64,000 nucleotides of DNA from Montifringilla adamsi (GCA_017590115.1 JAGGNK010008670.1:6505677-6569676); one strand, 5' to 3'; counted from the first letter of the stretch, positions 11,579 through 25,900 are shown. The notes: a model not told the origin generated them from the sequence alone. A program made the numbers and translations.

Positions 11579-14500
11579 AGTTAAGGGCAGAGAAAACAAA
11601 GAGCTGCTGCTCTCTGGGCATCAAAGCATCTCTGCAATGCTGAGCTCTCAGCTCCCCCACCCAGGGGCCTGGGATGTGCCCTGAGCCCTGACCTGCTCCC
11701 TCCACACCCCTCTCACCAGCTTGCTGGTTCATGTGAGTGGGCAGAAAGGAAAGAGGATCCTTGGGAGGCTTTTCCTCAGGATTAACCTCTGATATCAGAG
11801 TGAAGCTAGTGGGCAGTAGGACAGCTACTGTGGTGCTGGTGGAGGAGCAAACTCAGCAAGAAGACATAGATGACTACTGGTAGTGAAAGATTTGGGATTG
11901 TTGCTCCTCTAGAAAGAATACAATGGGAAAGGAGAGAGTTCTCAAAGCCCAAAAGCCACTCTGCTTGGCAGAGTTTGTGGAGATGTCCAGACAGGAAACA
12001 AAGAGGGCAACAGGATGTGAAGGCTGTTGTTTCAAGAAGCATGATTGAATATCTAATAAGCATCCTCACTAAAAAAAGCAGAATTCCTCACAGCTCATGA
12101 GCCAGGTTGGTGTTGCTTGTTTACCAAGAGCTTGTTTACCCAGGAGCTGCCTTGGTTGTCCCACCATCTGCTAGCAGGTTAGACTGAGCTAGCAGCAAGG
12201 CTCATCCCTAGTCCTGACCTAATTCATTGAAGTTTGTGCAAACTTAAGCTAAAAACTGAGCTCGTGATGGTTTAGAAAAAGCCTAGACTGGATGCACAAA
12301 ACAAGCATCCTGAAAGCAAAATGAGGTTTAACTACAGCTGATGATCCAACTTTCAAGCAGATAAATTACTTTGCAAAAAGACTGGTACAGCCAAGCCCCT
12401 TTTCATTTACAGAAAGCTAACTCAATCAGTTCCTATTCTTTTTAGATAGATCTGCTGGGTGTAAATGAATGTGTATAATATGTGGACCATTTATTTCCAA
12501 GAACATTGCAGTGAAAGTTTCTTTATGGATTTGCTGCAAAATCCTAAGTAAAGAAAAAAAAAATCAATAGAAAGTATCCACCTTTCTTAAAAAGGTGGAT
12601 TTTTCACCCCAAAGTTCAATTCATTTTGCTCTGGCACTTCCTGACTTTGATTAAGAATCTTTCAATGTTTGTGCAGGGGTTTTCCTCCAACCTCCCTGGA
12701 AGAAGTTTTAAATCCTTAAAGCCACAGGGGTGTCTACAGAATTGGAGAGGCTTTGATGGGGTGTGGGGAGAAATCACAAAGCTGAAACCCATCTCTGCAA
12801 GTGAAGGTGGCAGTTGTTTTATTGTTCTTAACTGGGGCTGGGGGTGTCCATGAGTGCTGTCTGCATTGCAGCACCAGCTCCAGAGGCTGCACTGCCCCAG
12901 TATGGCCAGTACACTTTGGGTTTGACAGACTGAGGAGGATGGACCAGCCCAGTCCAGCCTGTGGTCACCAGATCCCTCTGAGCTTGCCTGCAGCACCCTG
13001 ACTTTGAGACATTGTCTGGGGCTCGGGGGCTTTGAGGGCGCAGCAAAACTCATCATTGAAGCATTGGTGCAAATCCTGAGGCAATGAGTTCAACAAGGGT
13101 CTTGGGTGCAGAGCAATCCACTTGTCTCACTCACTTAAATGCTTTGCCTTGATTTGGCAAAGGAAAGAGACCCCAAAGGTTTTGGCAGCACCTGTCACAA
13201 CAGCACTGGGCAGCATGTCTGCTGTTGGAGATCTAAGCATGAGTCAGTCACTGGCGCTTTGGGAGGAGGTGGGTACCAGCAGAAAGCAGGAGGCTCTGCC
13301 AGCTCCTTTCTCTCTCTCTCTCTCAAGGACTAGCTTGGCTCAAACACCATCATTAGCTAGCAGAGTGGAGGGTTTTCATCACCTGGCAGCTGTAAGGCGG
13401 TTGTTGTGCTCACTGGGAAATGAGATGAGACATGGGATGAGTGGGTTTGTGTTTCTGTGGGCTGCTCGTTCCCCTGTACCTTCCCCCAGGCACAGCACAG
13501 CCCCTCACAAGGGATGGGCTGAGAAGGGGCAAGACCTTGTACAGAGAGTAATGCTCTGTCTGTGGGTGCTGGGGTGTCTCTGCAAGACAAGGGAAGCCAA
13601 GAGTGAGAGTACCAAACAGATCCTGTGCTTGCAGTGAGCCTGAGGTTATCCTGTGTCTGTGTACAGAGGGAATGGAAAATGTCAGGCAAATGCAAAGGCA
13701 CCTGCACCTTCACCCCATCCAAATTCAAGGGATGGCAGATGAAGCAGGTGTCTACACATGCAACATGCTTTGTAGAACCTGTCTCTTCTGAAAATGCTTC
13801 CTTTTTTTCCCAAAGAGAGTCACAAATAACTTCAGGCTGAATAAATTTTTGGAGAGAAATATTTTGCTCAATTTCTTGAGATTTTCTTGACTGGAAAGAA
13901 ATCCACAAACTCATTATTGAAAAGAATACACCTTACCTTTGCTAAAACCCTTTTCATTCTCTTTTTCTGTTGTTAAATAGGAGGTCAGAAGAGAAGCACA
14001 AAGGAGCAAATGATTTCCTGAGATAATTTTCAAACCCAAGTATAAAACTTGATGTGCTCTACACATTGTCTATATGGAAGTCAGTTGTCCACAAATAATA
14101 TCATGTAACTAATTAAACATTGTTCCTCTGCTGTTATAAATGAAGATATAATTGTGGTTTTTAGTAACAAGTGTCTGCTATCTGATGGTTTTACCTATCT
14201 CTGGGGTTGGGGAGCATAGATGTCTCAGATTAATTATCAACCAGCTTGCAGATTAATGTGGGAAAATGTCTACCCTGGCCTTAAAAATGTCTGACTACTT
14301 TACATTAATTGGCAGTCAATTAAATTGTGGTAAAAAGTGCCCAGAGTGGACACACTCAGAGGAAAAGAATTCACTCTGTGTGCTGTGTATGTTAATTTAA
14401 AATCACTATAACAGCCATTTCAAAGTAAATTCTCTCCCAGCGTGACCAAGGATTAATCTTCATTCGCATTTCAAGGGGGATAAGTGCTCTGCTGTTAAAT

Positions 14501-15380
14501 AAAGCCATTTTTCACTTTCCCAAGCTAAAGCAAGAGCTACGACCTTTCTGTCAGAATATGTATCACGATTTGGGGTTTTTAAGTGACCAGTCTTTGAAGT
14601 TCTCCTCTGGATACTCCCCATCAGACCTTGTGATGCAACTGGAAAACCCCACACAGAGTGTGGATTTCCCCTCATCCCCTCCTTACCTGTGGAAGGCAGG
14701 TGAGTTACTCAGCGTTAGGGAGGAAACTCTCTTCTCTTTGATGAGAGGGCTCTTGTGAACTGAGCACCAAGAGTTCATTTTTCCTATCTTGCTCAGAAAA
14801 TCAAAGAGCCCAGCAAATAAAGTGTGAGATAAGAATTAGGAGCCAAACAGGGAACTGTATGTATTTTATTGTAAGGACTTTCATAGGGACATTAAGGGTT
14901 TTACTTCGTTGCAAACTGTTATTATGAACAATATATGAATTTCTTTTAGACCATTTTCTTCTTTCTTTACCTCAAAAAAGAGAGGTATTAACAATGCTCT
15001 CAGCTATTAGGGAGTCACTTTGTGACTGTCTGAAATTAATGTAAATTGAAATCAGAGCCTCAGGTGCTGAGGTGAAATTTAGAGTTTTCTGTGAAGAAAA
15101 GAAAGCTGAAAAATCTCAAGGATACTCATAGAAATGGGCCATTTTATCTGCATGGCTTTCCTATTTTCAGAAGGCAGCAGAGGTGAGATTATCACAGCAG
15201 CTAAGAGAAGAAACAGAAGTTTCATTGAGCTGGCACATCTAGATAAATTAAATCCGGTAGTGAGATGTAAATTAATAAAGAAGACAGCAGAGATGGAGGG
15301 GGGAAGTTGTTTCTCTCCTTCCTGCCCCTGAATCCCCATCTCCTGCTTTGACAGGCAGTCCAGGCTAAATGGCCACAAGA
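11579..15380. other. Gene-less stretch between minisatellite and CR1
   Basis: No gene is supported. A (TC)n tract lies near 13,308-13,326. A 10-bp-arm inverted repeat lies at 12,576-12,600. The stretch from about 14,080 to 14,470 is AT-rich with several TTAATT-type homeodomain-like cores. The 185-codon minus-strand frame at 13,357-13,914 and the 171-codon plus frame overlapping it look like chance frames: there is no domain, and splice context does not extend them. Confidence 0.55.
14080..14470. promoter_or_regulatory. Possible conserved non-coding element (AT-rich, TAAT-rich)
   Basis: This block is dense in ATTA/TAAT cores (TTAATTATCA, ACATTAATTGGC, CAATTAAATTG) with little simple repeat and no frame of note. 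That composition is common in vertebrate developmental enhancers. The call is inference from composition alone. Cross-species alignment would be needed to support it. Confidence 0.2.
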
Positions 15381-15503
15381 GTCACAGAATGGTGTGGGTT
15401 AGAAGGGACCTTAAAGGTTATTTAGTGACAATCCCTCAACCATGGCACCCCCTAAATCAGGTTCTTCAGGGCCCTTTTCAGCCTGGCCTTGAACACTGGG
15501 GTG
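15381..15503 (-). mobile_element. CR1 LINE 3'-end fragment
   Basis: The plus strand reads TCACAGAATGGTGTGGGTTA, then AGAAGGGACCTTAAAGG, and later CAGCCTGGCCTTGAACACT. This is the reverse complement of the 3' terminal region of avian CR1 retroposons, so the element points leftward. Only about 120 bp remain, with small deletions, and no reverse-transcriptase coding is left. It is a typical 5'-truncated old copy. Confidence 0.85.
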
Positions 15504-16428
15504 CCATGCTTGTATTTCGTGGCAGCTGACATCCTCTATCCTGCAGGAAAAGCCCTGGTTCTGTCCATATTTACTGATGTGGTCACACCAGACCGTGCTG
15601 GAATGTCTGAAGCATGTCCTTCAATGTGCAGCAAAGAGGTTAATAAATAAGGCTGAGATTCCTCCCCAGGAGCAACACAGGCAAGCTCCATCACACTTAG
15701 ATACTTCTGTCTTTTAATTAATGCTAATAGGTTAGTCCTGGTCTGGAGCAGCCTGCCTCACCTACGTGGGCCAGCTGCTGGCAGCCCTTGAAAACCCTCT
15801 GGCAGAGCAGCACTGGCTGCATTCTTCTTCCAGATGCTCACTGGATCCAAGAAAGCGAAAAATATAAATTAAAAGGTCACTTTTCCACATGGACAACGGC
15901 TATTCTTGCCAAGAGGGTCTTCTATCAGCTCAGATGAGGAAAATGGAGAGAGGAGGTGAAGTACAGAGCCCCAAGGGGAAATACTCACTTCCAAAGCACT
16001 GTCTGTATGCCTCTCTTTCCCACGTGCAGAATTAATTCAAACGTACCACGTGGTTGTAAAACACAATATACAAAAAACAGTCAGCAGTTTAAATAGTGCA
16101 AATGTAATATAAGCTTTGGGGACAGAGGAAAATATGTGGCAGTCTGAGTTTTCTGAGTAGAAAACAGACCTTTCCAGAGGATAATCTCTATTAGATTGAG
16201 AAGGGATGTTAAATTGCCAGTGCTAAGCAATTTTCTGATCTAAGGCATAGGAGGTTTATAACAGCCCCATGTGCTTTGGTTTAGACAATTTGGTCTGTTT
16301 TGCCAGCAAATATCACCATGTGCTGAGCAGCTAATTTTCAGCAAACCTTGGTAGAGCCATCAGGGAACCAGGTTTGTTCTTTGCTTTAACTTCATCAAAA
16401 CACTTTCATTCTTTCTTTTTTTCCTTTC

Positions 16429-16455
16429 TTTTTTTTTTTTTTTTTTTTTTTTTTT
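16429..16455. repeat. T27 homopolymer tract
   Basis: A run of 27 T on the plus strand follows a CTTT-rich pyrimidine stretch (16,404-16,428). It is simple sequence. It could be the reversed poly(A) tail of an old retroposon, but no body was recognised to its right. Confidence 0.9.
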
Positions 16456-19400
16456 GACTGAAGCACTGCAAGTACTCTGATAATACTCTGATGCCAATCT
16501 GAAGAAACAATCTTGCACAGCAAACACAAGCTCCAGCCCTGTGGCAGGTCCCCCTTGGCAGGTGCTTTGGAGGAGTCATGATGACACATCAATCATTTCC
16601 AGCTCCCGTGGTGCCTCCTCAACATCTACCTCAGTTCCTTGATATACAGAGCTTGGAGAAGAATAAACCCAGCATTATTATGCCCTGGCTTTCCAACCTG
16701 CAGCTTCACAGCCACTTATCCTTTGCTCCCATGGGCTGTAATTTGCCTTGTGTTAATTTCTGGGCCCCAGCCCAGCTCCTAGGGAAAGTTCACTGCATGC
16801 CAAGGTTGCTCCAGCCCTCAGCATCCAGCACAGAGGAAAAAAGGAGGAAAGGCTCACTTTTCTGTGGGTGTAATCACATTTCTGACACATCCAAGTTATT
16901 CATTTGATTGGAACAGGGCAATCAACCCAGCTGTGCCGTGTCTGTTGTTTCAGGAGATTCTCCTCCTCCTCCTGCAATATTTCAGAGAGCCTGGGACCAT
17001 CGGTGGATGCAACCCAAATCCCTGGCTCTGGCTCCTGCCCACCATCCCACCCAGCCTCTGTGAACCTGGCTCACTTGGCAGAATTCAGACAAACAACAGG
17101 GCATGGCTGTGCTGTGCCTAATTGATAGTAATGTTAAAAGACTGATTGTAATTTGAATGCTAATTAAGGAAGATAGTTATTGATTTTAATGGGAGACAGA
17201 GCAGGCTCTTGCACATCTACCACATAATGAGGAAGTACTGGGGTTGCTGTCAGTGCTGGGGAAACAACCACAATAATAATGTGCTGAGAAACATGCAGCT
17301 TCCTCTTGATAAACCTTTAACAGCAGCAAGAATGGCACTAGAAAAGAAAGGATTTCTGTTCCCAGCCCTAGGAAGTTAACTCATTTCTTTCTGTATATTT
17401 TACTATAGTTATAACAGCACTTACAAACCCCAGTACACACAAATATGGATGTTATGAGGCCACCCACTACTAAGTTATGGACAACTGGAGCTTTTAAGAT
17501 GCTTGTGTAAAATGTCATTCTGTCCCCACTCAGACCATTTAAAATTCTCAATTTTTAGTACAAAATTTTGATTTCAAAATTCTTTACTTTTAGCAGGTTT
17601 AGTGTGAGCTGAGGTCAGCACATGGTCCATGATTTCAGGGAAATTTAGAGAGAACATTATTTTACAGTGACATTTGGAACAAAGTATGTGGTTTACAAAT
17701 GTCCTTCCCCAAAATTCAACACCACTACATTTTTCCTGTCATTTTTACTTCTATCAATTCATCTTTGATTTATTGCTCCCTTTTTTAATAGCAGAGGGGG
17801 AGAGGAATGGCATGTTCAAATTGCACTCTATCAAGGTCCTCATAAATAAATAAGAGCTCAAAAATCCATAAAATTGGCCATTGTCTTTCAGCTACAAAAT
17901 CCATGTCCCATGCCAAGAATTACCACAACCATAAAAACTTCTCCATCTTTATTGCCACAGAGCATATGATTCAATTGCAAAGCTTCCCAGGAATATTTGT
18001 ATTTATGCACATGACTCCATGTTGACCAGAGAGAGTGGAAAAATCTCCAAGCCCCCTCTTTGGCCAAATTAGATTTCACAGCTGAATCCTTGAGATTATA
18101 TTTCGATTTTCAATGCTGGCGCTGGCATTTTTATGACAGTGGCTCTGGCTTATTAACAGAGCACATTGAAACCAGCTTGGTGATTTTCCCCTTCTTCTTT
18201 TCACTCAGTTATACCGAAGAACATTTATTACTTTTTGATAAAGGATGCACACCCCTCCCTTAGGAGAGGGGCACTGAAGCAGGATGAGATGGCTCCTGCC
18301 TTTGTCACTGTCTCCAGAGTAACTGGGGAAGGGCAGGAACTGGAGTGTAATCATTCAATAGAGTGACAAAATACAGGGCTGAAGGAAAAAACCTTAGATT
18401 AAATATTTCTTCGGTGTCCCTTATGTCTTCATCTATTTCTCAAAAGGCATTATGTGCAAAGCAGAAAATGGTATTACTTTTTTGTGTTAATAGCAGAGAT
18501 GAATCATCTAATGCCATTCAACAGTTGGAACTAATATCAAGATTCAGGTTTCACAGCTGCCTGTAAGAGAGACTAGAAAAAGTTGCATAGATCAAAAGAT
18601 GTTCACGTTTTGGGGAAGGTCCCTCTCCAGTCCCTCAGTCTGTGACTTCCTCTGATCTTGGAAATTGAAGCTCTCACTTTAAAGCCTTCCAATTTAATTC
18701 TCGTTCTCCTGAATGCTAAACATCCAGAGAGAGCATTTTCAGGACATGCAAGGAGGGCAGTTTGGGTTTGCTGCCGTATAGCCAGTCTCCAAAACCCCAA
18801 CAAAACCTTTAGGAGGATGGTGACAGGATCCTTCGGGGTGTCCAGAGCAGCTTGTCAGGCCAGCAGCAATCTCCTGGCATCACTATGAAAGATCCAAAGA
18901 GCCAGGTGGCTGCTAAGGGTGGAACCCACCCGCCCAGCCTGCCAAGGACTCACTAGCCAGGGACCACCTCCCACTGCCCACCAGCCCCAGGGACCTGGCA
19001 GGGTCTCCATGCACCTCTGGGAGATTTGGAGGATGTCTGGGGTAAAAAGTGGCTTTGGAGCAAGGCATAAGTAGGTCTACTGATAATGTCAGATTGTTTC
19101 CAAAGATCTGTGCTTTTTGGCAGGTGCACTCAGCGTTAGAGACTGAGTGCATGGATGGTTCTCTCTCACCTAGAGGCTGCCTGGCCTCCACTTCCACCCA
19201 TGCCCCACAATCCCTGAATAACCATGTGAAGTGGCACCAATTTGTTGGTCTAATAAACGAGCCCATGGAGCAGAGAAAAGCAGGAGCTGCTCCACACGAG
19301 GTTCAGCTGTCCCTGCTGCAGAGGGGGCACTCCAGCTACAAACTGCCACAGCCATCTGTGTTTTATCCACCTGCATAACCAGTCAGCTTTTTTGGAAAAA

Positions 19401-19669
19401 GCCTGGATGTGAATCCACGAGGACATGATGACTAATCATGAGAGGGGAAATAGAGGGAAGAGCACTCAAAAGGGGTATGAGTAGTAGCATCTCCAGAGCA
19501 GGAGGAATTAATTGCTTGCATCCCAGTTCTCTGCAAGCTGTGGAAGTCAATGTGAGGGAAGGATGCCCACATCTTGCAGAAGGAAGGTGTGTGAAGCCAG
19601 GGTCACCTTTCACAGCAAAACTTCATAGAAATTAGATGACAGCCCAACCATGCTAAGAGTTTCTCCACA

Positions 19670-19955
19670 TCAGAGGTTTTGAATTGCGGCAGAATAATTC
19701 CAGCATCTGTAATTAGCGCTTCCTTTAAATCCTCGTTGCTCTCATATTAATTTCAGGAGTTTGGAACTGTCAGGAGCATTATTAAGGGATGCTATCCTTG
19801 TCAGGAGCTGCAAATAAAATTTGAGCCTCTGATTAAAAGTTTAGGGCAGCCCTCATTATTTCCTGCATCAGAAGAGCAGTTTTGGGCTACCCTTTCAGTC
19901 AGTACTGCCTCATTATGGAGGGTCTCTAATTATTTCTGCCCCAGAGCTATTAAAA
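19670..19955. promoter_or_regulatory. Possible conserved non-coding element
   Basis: About 285 bp combine many ATTA cores (TGTAATTAGCGC, ATATTAATTTC, CATTATTAAGG, CTAATTATTTC) with evenly mixed, non-repetitive sequence and end at an A12 tract. The pattern resembles vertebrate enhancer cores with homeodomain sites. Conservation could not be tested, so this is inference. Confidence 0.25.
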
Positions 19956-22900
19956 AAAAAAAAAGACAATTTGTTTTTCACATGCTTCTTGGCGCAGCCA
20001 AAACCAAAAATTCTCATTTGTTTTCAGAGCTGGAAGGACACAGTGGCACTGGGAAGGTTCTGGGAGAAGTCACTCTTGAGTTTTCCAAATCACCTGCCTG
20101 GACCAAGAAAGGCACTGGGAAGGACAAGTCCCACAGGAATGGGGATTAACTGCCCCTCTCATTAAGAGCCACATCCAGGATGTGGCATCCAGGAAACACA
20201 ATAGACTGGGGGCAAACACATCCAGGACACATGTGTTTCCATGGGATTCAGTGCAATTATTTTGGCTTTAAAAACAGACCCAACTTCCTGACTCTGGATC
20301 CAGCCATGCCCCCCAGCACAGCCCCAGCTACAGGGACCTGGGAGTGGGGCTTGTGGGTTTTGGATGGGGAACAGGCATCATGTGGAAAATCAGGCATGGG
20401 AAATTTCTTATGGAAAACCTGGCCACCCTGTGCTATAAGGCTGCACTGCCTCTGTGCTGTTTACATGCACTGAAAAACAGGTGTACAGGCTGAAGGCAAG
20501 GCAGGCTGGGGCTGGTGCCAGAGCTGGGCTGCTCTGGGCCTGAAATCAGGGCTCAGGGCTGCACACTAGAGCAGCTACATGATCTTCAGCCAAATATTTG
20601 TCAGGAAACAAAGATTTGCATGAACTTAAGCTCATTGTAATCTCCTGTCAAACTTGTGTAATTGTTAACACTGGAAATGGAAGTTTGAAAAATCAAGATG
20701 CCTGATTTGAGAAATTACAAAGACAGATTTTACTCCAGGAGGATGTTTTGGTTTGGAATTTATGCATTTGTTCTTTAATACAAACTTTTTCAATTAAAAT
20801 ATCCCCATGTATTTGGAGGCGTTGAAAAACATTTACTAAACCTGATTTTTCCATGCATACAGACAATTGACAGCATTTTTTTTTTCTTCATGGGCAGTAA
20901 ATAAAGAAACTGACTCAATTCAGTGAGCTGCAGATGCTTTTTACTCTGTCTGAAGCTGAACATCACTGAAGACTGAGTTCTGTATTCCCCTGGTTACTTT
21001 TTAATTACATTGCAATAAAATTGCAAGGAATCTAATTTTGCCAGACAAAACCCAGGGACTCAGTGGAAGGTGGTGGGGGTCCAGCTATTTCACACACTAA
21101 TTACACCAGCACCAGCCCTGAAATACTGTGCTATTTTTATTCATTCATGAAAAAAAAAAAAAAAGCTCTCTCATCTAGATCTGAGTGACTGCTATTTCAT
21201 TCTCAAAAACAGTCAATGCACTCTTCATTTCCCAAAAAACAGCTGCCCTCTTCTGTTTCCAGAGAATATTACTACCTTTCAAAATCCTAATGGGTGTGCT
21301 GTTGAAATCAAAATAAAATGCCATCACTCTGCCTGCCTCACAACAACAACCCAATCTCAATAAAGCGCTGCCACCTTTCTTAAAACCTCTGAAAAGGGGG
21401 CAACATTAAATAAGAGCTTGAAATATGGGTCTAAGGAGGGAGCTGCTCGGGATTTCTAAAAGTATGTCTGCAGTGCCATCAGGAGGTGTGATCACAGCAT
21501 AGAAGGGCTGGCTGAGCTGAGGCCAGGCAGGGTGAGGCAGTACAGCCACCAGGACAGACGGACACCGGGGCATGGGTGTGGGGAGAGGCATCCCACGTGC
21601 CCCTTTCCAGGGATAGCAGCATCCTGAGAGCTCCAGGCACCTGTAAGAGTGACCAGAAGGTGTTGCCACCTCTGTTGCACCTCTCTGGCTGCAGCCAGCA
21701 CTCCAGAGCCTCAACCCCGCTGGGGACCGATGGTAATTCTGCATCCAGGAGGCTCAAACACATGGAAACATGCAGTCTTCTAAGGGGCTACAAGACTTTG
21801 GTATTTTTTTCTCTTAATTTTCTGGAAGCCAATTAGAAAACCACAGCCTGAATCTGCAGTGGGTGAGGACACCACAGCCCACAGCCAAGCTGCTGGACCT
21901 GCAGGGAGGTGGCAAAATTGGAGCCTGAGAAGGTGGATACCAACTAATATGAGTTATTTTTGAGGTATGAATTACTGTGACCCATTTCCACCAAATCTGA
22001 CCTCAGCTCTCTATTGTTCTCACTTTCCCAGTTACCAAAGGCATCCCTCCAGGTAATAAAGATTAAATGCTTGTTAGAGAATTTCAGGAGGGTGACTTGT
22101 CCCCTCACATGACCATGGCTCACTCACCTCCTCAGCCCCATAAAATGCATCATAAAAATGCCTTTTTACCGTCTAGTAAAGAAGGTTCAAGTATATAACT
22201 GCATTTACATGAATGTTCAGGACAGTCAGATTTGCCACTTACGTATTACACCTTGAATTCTATTTTTTTCCTTGAAATGGGAATGAATCCAGTCATACCA
22301 CACTTGCTCTTTCCCCAGAGAGACAGAAAGATTTCACTGAGACAGAAAAACATCATGGTTTCACTAAGGTCCCATTAAAACAAACAAAACAATGGCTGAA
22401 ATAGGTGAAGGCGGAGCAAGCAGCTGTTCCCTATTCTGTGCTCTATAGGAAATCTGGACATGAGGATGGTGATTGAAACTGGCCTTTTCTTGTGCAGGTG
22501 GAAATCTTCCAAGTAATAGAGCCTGCCTGGTCTTTGGTGCTCCAAATGAACAAGACTGCTCCCCAAAATGCTGCATTTCAGCACCAGTTCAGCTACATAG
22601 CAAGAACCTCCGCTGCAGCTGGTGATTAGGGTTTAGAAAGGTAGTAACAGAAAGAGAGAAAAAAGGGGAGAGAAGGCAGGTGGCTGCACTGCTGCTCAGC
22701 CTGGCTCTGGACTGGCACAGCATCCCTGGCATCTCAGAGCCGCTGTTTTGTTCTTCCTTCCATGGGCTCTCCATCCACACCACTTTCCACATTTCCCTGT
22801 CAGCAATACATTTCCATGCTTTGAGGGTGTAAAAGCTGGACTCTTTGGAAAGAGCCTCAAAGCACACAAAGCAGATGAAGAGCTAACACTCTTTTAGCCC

Positions 22901-25900
22901 TTCAAAAGCCTAATTTCTGCAAGGAGACAATTTGCTTTGGTTATACAGCAAGTCTATGGAAGCAAAATGCTGCAGACAGGATTTTTTCACAGTGCTGTAG
23001 GTGGATCCAGCTCTATTGGGTTAAAGGCAGCACCTCCAACATAGATAAGTAGTTTCTAATAAACAGAAATTGGAAAAGCCTCCAGCACCAAAATGATATT
23101 AAAGACTGAATCCTTCTGGGAAAGACATGTGATATTTGTCTGGCAAAATTGCCACCAGCCATTCGATGCTATAATTTGTAATATTGAGTTTTATTCCAAA
23201 TTCCAAGCATTAAGTGATGCTCCTGCATGATGTGACACAGCTTCACTTCCTTCTGGAGGAAATCCAGATCAACTTCAGCGGCACCTGCTGAGCACAGGGT
23301 GACCTCAACCAGCCTCTAGAAAGACACTCAAATATTAGCACTTTGACTGTGGCACTGCAGCATTAAGATGAGCTTCCACATGATGATGATGCTTGAAGAG
23401 GAAGATGTAGCTTGAGATTGAACCAGAAATGTACCCTGGCAGCAACAGGGGACTGCAATCCTTAATTCTGGTGTAGGCAGTTCAGACAACTCCTGCTCTC
23501 TGCAAAGGATTGCCCTGGAGAGTTCTAGCCAGGCTCAAACTTCACCCACTGCAGTTGCACAACCACATGCTGATGACTCTTCTAGGGTTAAATTATGTAA
23601 ATTACTAACTTGCTTGAGGGTTTAAACCTTGTTTTCAAAGATAGCTTGCAACCAGATTTACAGAAATGCTACAGCAATTTAAAATGTCTGCTGGGGTTGA
23701 TGAAAATGCCCAAGCAGATTAAGGTGTCAAACATTTTTAAATGTTACTCATGACCTGTGCTGGTCTTGGGTCCCAGGACTGGCAGTATCATCCAAGGGAA
23801 CTTAAAATTTCTCTTTGTTTCTATTCTTGTTTCTTCCACTGATTATTACTTTCCCTTCTGGGATATGTACATAATATTCTCTTTAAAGTATGACAGTCTG
23901 TGATCTGGACCCAAGGTGCATCTTTGGGTGCTCATATTTTAGAGATGCATGCTCTGATTTGGAAGACCTGTGCAGTATTCACTGTGGGAATATTATGTTG
24001 TATGCCAATGACAATAAATGCTGGCTGGCATTTTCCAGCTTCAAAGCTCTCATGAACCATTGCAGGGAGCTTGGCTGCTCATCCATTTACCATGCAGTTT
24101 GTTAAGTGGGCAGCCTGACAGTGGCAGTACCACAGCTTCATTTTCTCCTAACAGCTTTAGACAGCATTTCTTAAATCAAGACAAAGGCTTTGAAGTCAGT
24201 GAGTGGAGAAGGCAGCACTGGCTTTGTTACAGCAATCAGAAATTCAAGTTGAAAGCATGTATGCTAATTGCCAAGACTGCTGCCATATAATTAGCATATA
24301 CAGTCTGTACCCAAATAAGAACTCCCTTGAAAGCTTATTATGCCCTAATATATCCCAGTATGTCTACACCTATAGCTGAGCTCTGCCTCACCTTTGCATT
24401 TCTCAGCAGCTGTGAGGAGCTGTGTGAAGATCAGTGCTAGTCTATGTGAACAAGGTGGCTGCAGAAATCTGTCCCATGTGCCAGACACTGGGCAATGCCT
24501 GCCAGGAGTCCAGGCTGATGTGACTGCCCATCAAGAGCCCTGATAAGAGGGGAGGTGCTGCTCCATGCAGCCACCCTGACCTTCCAGGTCCTCTCTCTGT
24601 GTCCTGCTCACCCACAGCTCCAGGTATGTGGCCAAATCTTACATTTTAATAATGGTTGTCATGCCTTCTGTGCTAACAACAGCCCACCCCAAGGACACAG
24701 GCATTACCCAGCCTGCTGCCTTTGTGGGAAGGGAGTGCAGGGGAAGGAGCAGCCTGCTTGGCTCTGCAGAACAATCCTGAGCCTCCTGCATCCTGCCTCT
24801 TGTCTGCAACTGCAGATCAGCCTCAAGGAAAGGGTAATGCAAATGGTCAGCAGTGCAGCTCAGATTTTATCAGACTTTATTTCAAGAGTACAATTGCAAG
24901 TAAGGCAGCTGAACCCTCAGAGTGTCTTGGGACTGTGGGATTGGCAAAAGACAGATTGGAACTATCCACAGCTGCCTCCCATTCCTCACTTTTGTGTGCC
25001 TAGGGTTACCACAACCTTGAAAACCTCTCTTATTTATATTCTTTTTCTGTTACCCCTTTTCTTTGTACTTTTCAACAATGTCCAATAGAAATTGGGGTTT
25101 GCATAATAAAAATCAGTGCTTCATGCAAGTAAATGTTAAATCAAGGTGGTTTTCTGTTAACTGCACTTCTGTGACTGTGACAAGGCAAACCAAAGATACA
25201 CTGGTCAAAAACAGACCCTCAAAGACACAGTCATTGAGAGGAGGCACAATAGGAGGCATGAGAAGCATCCAGCCCTCATGCCTGGGTACCTTAATGTCAG
25301 CTGCAGACCAGCAGAATGTACGGCAGCCCACAACCCCACCTGACATAAATAAACATAAATAAATGCAATATCCTGCAGATGAAGGGCTTTGCTCCTCTGT
25401 CAGACCTCAGACCTGCTAATCCAAACATGCTCCAAGTATCACCAGCTTCTACAAACAGGAGCTACTTGTCCAAGATCTCATGTGTTGGGTTGTTTGGCCA
25501 TTTCCTAATTTAGCTGCTGCTGAGATGCTGTGAAGCATTAGAGGAAGCTGCAATAAGGAGCTACTGGAAAATGTTCTTTAATAATTAGTGGACAAGAGCA
25601 AGAAGGAGGAGTCCTTAAAGGGACAAGCAAGCACATACATGGCAGAATTTGCCCCTGGGGCCTACTGAGACCACAGCCCTGCCTGGCACAGCAGCCTCTC
25701 CCTTTGCTGGAACAATCCCCACCTACACAGGCTCACACAGAGCAAAAGGAACTGTTGTCATAAATGACATCTCAGTCCCCAAACTCTCCAGTCAGCTGCA
25801 ATAAGAGTCTTGGCATCATGATGCTGTTTCTGCAAGTCTCTTGATTCTGAAGTATTCTTTCCAGACTCCCCAGCATACCAGGTGTTAAGCTGTATGTCAT

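Noticed and set aside
11454..11732. 92-codon minus-strand frame overlapping the minisatellite
   Set aside because: It depends on the same phase-shifting array and GC-rich flank. No homology is visible.
12576..12600. 10-bp-arm inverted repeat with a 5-base loop
   Set aside because: Short hairpins of this size occur often in 64 kb. It has no associated gene end or conserved motif.
13357..13914. 185-codon minus-strand open frame with a 171-codon plus frame over part of it
   Set aside because: Overlapping long frames on both strands of GC-richer intergenic DNA are expected by chance. Neither shows a family motif or conserved exon boundaries.
24555..25088. 177-codon plus-strand open frame
   Set aside because: It has no recognisable domain, a cysteine/leucine-rich composition expected from chance, a hydrophobic tail from a T-rich run, and no splice partners or promoter.
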